DNA of 64,000 nucleotides, taken from UBA6136 sp044350805 (GTDB lineage: Bacteria; Pseudomonadota; Gammaproteobacteria; Methylococcales; Methylococcaceae). A program made the position numbers and the translations under genes. The stretch lies in NCBI GenBank assembly GCA_044350805.1, contig JBILGU010000006.1:62001-126000 (forward strand), read 5' to 3'. Shown here piece after piece: positions 61,457-64,000 of this stretch. The notes beneath the pieces were generated by a model. The model was not told where the DNA came from, ran no database searches, and saw only the letters and a list, made by a program, of their open reading frames with translations. Each line of letters opens with the position of its first letter. Position 1 is the stretch's first letter.

Positions 61457-63574
61457 ATGAAGAGTCAGAGTGATTTTAAGGCAGTGTCTTTGAAGCGGAT
61501 TGAAGGAGAGCGTGACGAAAGCTCACAAAGGTCAGCCCCCTCCTCCGAAGCGGATCAACAAGATCAGGAAAATGAAAACAAAGCACCGGCGATCCCAAAA
61601 GAGGCTCTTCGTTACCCCTCGCAGCGCGAAATAGCAGCAATCATCTCGGCCTTTTCGTCCGGGTCCTTAAGTGATGCAGAGCGATTGGCTCGAACGATGG
61701 TTCGGTTTTATCCCCATTATCCTTTCGGCTGGAAGGCGCTCGGAATGATTTTGAATCAAGCGGGCCATTACCAAGCTGCCTTGCCTCCTCTGGCAGAGGC
61801 TATCCGGCTTTCACCGAAAGATGCAGAGGTATGGAATACCCTCGGCAATGTCCATCGGGGAACGGGTAACCAGGCTGAAGCCGTGACGGCCTTTCAGGCG
61901 GCCATTCGTTGTTATGTTGGACATGCTGAGGCTCATTGCAATTTAGCGAACACCTTGATGATCGATTCAAGGCGGTTAACTCAGGCGATCGCCCATTCTA
62001 GGATGGCCATTGTGCTTCATCCGGCGTTGAGTGAAGCCTATTACAACCTTGCGCTTTCCCTTCGGCAGCAGGGATTGCTGGACAATGCTGAATGGGCATA
62101 TCAGCGTACTTTGCGCATTCGGCCGGACTTTGCGAGCGGATGGAATAATCTTGGAGATGTCCTGTCTGCATTGCAAAGGACCGAGGAGGCTCGAACCGCT
62201 TACCATGAGGCCATTCGCCTGGAACCTCTTCAGCCCATGGCGCGGGTAAATCTTGGCAATCTGCTAAGAGAGGAGAAACGATACGCTGAGGCTAAATCTC
62301 TCTTTCGCGAGGCGCTGCTGATTTACCCCAGTCATGCGGAAGCATGGGGGAATTTCGGCAACGTTTTACGTGACCTCAAGCGTTACGATGAGGCTGATGT
62401 CTCTTACCGTTGTGCTCTTCGCATCAACCCGGGGTTTACCCAGGCCTATAGCAACTGGGGGAATCTGCTTCGAGATCTTGGGCGGATCGGACCTGCATTA
62501 GAAGTGTATAGAAAGGCCATACCCCTTCAGCCCGACTTTGCAGAAGCTTATTACAATCAGGGCATCACTCAGTATCGCGCAGGAAGCGTTGAAGCGGCCC
62601 GAAATTCTTATCATAGAGCGCAACGCCTTCAGCCTGAATTTGCAGAAGTACATCTTAATCTGGGGTTTCTTTACCTTTCCGAGGGACGGTACGGCGAAGG
62701 CTGGCCTTTATACGAATGGCGATATAAATATTTCGGCTTGGCGCTCAAACGGCGAATCGATCAGGTTCCGGAATGGGATGGATGCTCTGACCTTCAGGGG
62801 CGCACTATACTTCTTTATGCAGAGCAGGGCCTCGGTGACACGATCCAGTTTTCTCGATTTGCCCATGTGATTCATCGCAGGGGAGCTCGGGTCATTCTCG
62901 AGATTCAGCAGTCCCTAGTCAACCTGATGTCAGGACTCGCAAGTGATATCCAGGTAGTAGCGCAAGGCGAAACCCAAGTAGGCTACGATTATCATTTTCC
63001 CCTCATGTCATTGCCCTTGGTCCTTGGGACAACGATTGAGACCATTCCTCCCTATGGGCTTGCATGGGAGCCGGATCTAGCCCTTATCGCCCGATGGGAA
63101 GATCAATTGGGACCCCGGCGAAAATTGCGGATAGGTTTGGTGTTGAGCGGGAACCCGGAGCATGTGAATGACCAGCTCAGAAGTATTCCTTGGCAAACCG
63201 CTTCCCACCTTGCATCTGACGATGTTGAGTTTTTTTGCCTACAAAAGGTAGTTCGGCCGCTGGATCAAGAGTTTATTGATGGCGCTGAGAACATCAGACG
63301 TTTTGATGCGGTGATTGAGGATTTCGTCGATACGGCCATGCTCTGCGAGCTTATGGATCTGGTGATCAGCGTTGACACCAGTGTTGCCCATCTCTCGGCC
63401 ACTCTCGGGAGGCCCACATGGGTGATCTTGCCCGCCATGCCCGATTGGCGCTGGATGTTAGGTCGCCAAGATTCGCCCTGGTATCCCACGGTCCGGCTAG
63501 TTCGCAAACCCAATGATGTTCCCTGGGAGTCCTTATTTGCAGAGCTCAAAAAAGACCTTTCTGAATGGGGGTGA
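61457..63574 (+). CDS. TPR protein with GT9-like glycosyltransferase domain, divergent from the T6SS
   Basis: The 705 residues have a charged, disordered leader of about 55 residues, then the shared module (FSSGSLSDAERLARTMVRFY to PFGWKALGMIL) and about ten TPR units (for example HAEAWGNFGNVLRDLKRYDE). The GT9-like domain shows LLYAEQGLGDTIQFSRFAHV, FPLMSLPLVLG, RIGLVLSGNPEHVND, FFCLQKVVR and SVDTSVAHLSATLG. It shares its control region with the T6SS operon. An AAGGAG ribosome site precedes the ATG. It is a close relative of the four GT9-type genes at 28-38.5 kb. Confidence 0.83.
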   Translation: MKSQSDFKAVSLKRIEGERDESSQRSAPSSEADQQDQENENKAPAIPKEALRYPSQREIAAIISAFSSGSLSDAERLARTMVRFYPHYPFGWKALGMILNQAGHYQAALPPLAEAIRLSPKDAEVWNTLGNVHRGTGNQAEAVTAFQAAIRCYVGHAEAHCNLANTLMIDSRRLTQAIAHSRMAIVLHPALSEAYYNLALSLRQQGLLDNAEWAYQRTLRIRPDFASGWNNLGDVLSALQRTEEARTAYHEAIRLEPLQPMARVNLGNLLREEKRYAEAKSLFREALLIYPSHAEAWGNFGNVLRDLKRYDEADVSYRCALRINPGFTQAYSNWGNLLRDLGRIGPALEVYRKAIPLQPDFAEAYYNQGITQYRAGSVEAARNSYHRAQRLQPEFAEVHLNLGFLYLSEGRYGEGWPLYEWRYKYFGLALKRRIDQVPEWDGCSDLQGRTILLYAEQGLGDTIQFSRFAHVIHRRGARVILEIQQSLVNLMSGLASDIQVVAQGETQVGYDYHFPLMSLPLVLGTTIETIPPYGLAWEPDLALIARWEDQLGPRRKLRIGLVLSGNPEHVNDQLRSIPWQTASHLASDDVEFFCLQKVVRPLDQEFIDGAENIRRFDAVIEDFVDTAMLCELMDLVISVDTSVAHLSATLGRPTWVILPAMPDWRWMLGRQDSPWYPTVRLVRKPNDVPWESLFAELKKDLSEWG

Positions 63575-63596
63575 GTCAACCGCATTCAGCACTCAG

Positions 63597-63998
63597 TCAA
63601 TGAGAGAAAAATGCTTGCAGGGCTAGTTTTATCTCGGAAATGATAGCCAGGCTTTCTAAGGGCTCGGTTGACTGGGTGGACACCCCGTAAAGGATGACGG
63701 TAAGGATCAACAGGCTGAGGACGATGGCGATTTTTTGCCCCAGTTGTCGTCTTTCTTTCTTCGGTATGATCGTCTTTGGGTGATGCCTTTGGGCCGGCTT
63801 TTTATCTGGCTTTTCAGGCGTATTAAGTATTTCGTTGGTAATTTGGGGTTGTATTTTTGGAAAATGATGTCTGACTTCGGTGATTTTTGCTTTCTCAGGT
63901 GTCTGGCTCCCTGGCTCAGGCAAGCGCGGCGGGTTTTCAGGCAAAGGAGCTTCAGTCAGTTCTTTTTGTGGAAACACCATAAACAAGTCTTCAGCGGC
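63597..63998 (-). CDS. Single-pass membrane protein (5' end outside the window)
   Basis: The frame is open to the window edge (AEDLFMVFPQKELTEAPLP), so the start probably lies beyond it. A Pro/Lys-rich, probably cytoplasmic region (LPENPPRLPEPGSQTPEKAK, basic HHPKTIIPKKERRQ) precedes one membrane segment (IAIVLSLLILTVILYGV), and the last 30 residues would be outside. I do not recognise the family. It is convergent with the TPR-GT9 gene, 22 bases away. Confidence 0.5.
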   Translation of the reverse strand, partial: AAEDLFMVFPQKELTEAPLPENPPRLPEPGSQTPEKAKITEVRHHFPKIQPQITNEILNTPEKPDKKPAQRHHPKTIIPKKERRQLGQKIAIVLSLLILTVILYGVSTQSTEPLESLAIISEIKLALQAFFSH

Positions 63999-64000
63999 AA

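Overview
The window looks like the chromosome of a proteobacterium, most likely gamma- or a related lineage. The signs are a penicillin-binding protein 1B tail, an entericidin-like lipoprotein, the rpe-gph-trpE and trpG-trpD-trpC gene orders, and a complete proteobacterial-type type VI secretion (T6SS) gene set. A SulP transporter next to a beta carbonic anhydrase, plus a secreted alpha carbonic anhydrase, hints at inorganic-carbon acquisition and possibly autotrophy; that is inference. I found no rRNA, tRNA, CRISPR array or insertion sequence.

Left part (1-20.5 kb), mostly + strand. The end of a PBP1B gene is followed by an SDR oxidoreductase and a tightly packed surface-polysaccharide run: GT4 transferase, O-antigen ligase/polymerase, GT2 transferase, GNAT-like protein, GINT1-like protein. 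Then come rpe, gph and trpE. A 5.2-kb block (GlcG/HbpS-like secreted protein, LysR regulator, decayed LysR copy, SulP transporter, beta carbonic anhydrase, entericidin-like lipoprotein) separates trpE from trpG-trpD-trpC. An inositol-monophosphatase-family gene, a small secreted proline-rich protein, an alpha carbonic anhydrase and a membrane-anchored beta-propeller protein follow.

Middle part (20.5-38.5 kb). This is an accessory region dominated by very large TPR-glycosyltransferases: two with a GT41 (SPINDLY/O-GlcNAc transferase) catalytic domain and four with a GT9-like (heptosyltransferase-fold) domain. Interspersed are a solitary hypF, a GT25 transferase and an Mrr-family protein whose nuclease residues look lost. 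A fifth GT9-type TPR gene lies at 61.5 kb, on the far side of the T6SS.

Right part (39.4-61 kb), all on the - strand. This is a divergent T6SS locus. In order of transcription it reads: Hcp-like candidate, tssB, tssC, tssK, tssE, VgrG-like hub, separate beta-helix spike, tssF, tssL, small protein, tssG, tssA, DUF4280 PAAR-like tip, AMP-binding-like protein, ClpV/ClpB ATPase, tssM, TssJ-like lipoprotein, acidic membrane protein, Lys/Pro/Ala-rich secreted protein. No canonical Hcp or one-piece VgrG is present. The spike appears divided among separate polypeptides, two of them very rich in Ser/Thr. Seven TPR-glycosyltransferases flank this locus, which suggests that the secretion apparatus or its cargo is glycosylated. 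That link is a hypothesis from gene neighbourhood and composition only.
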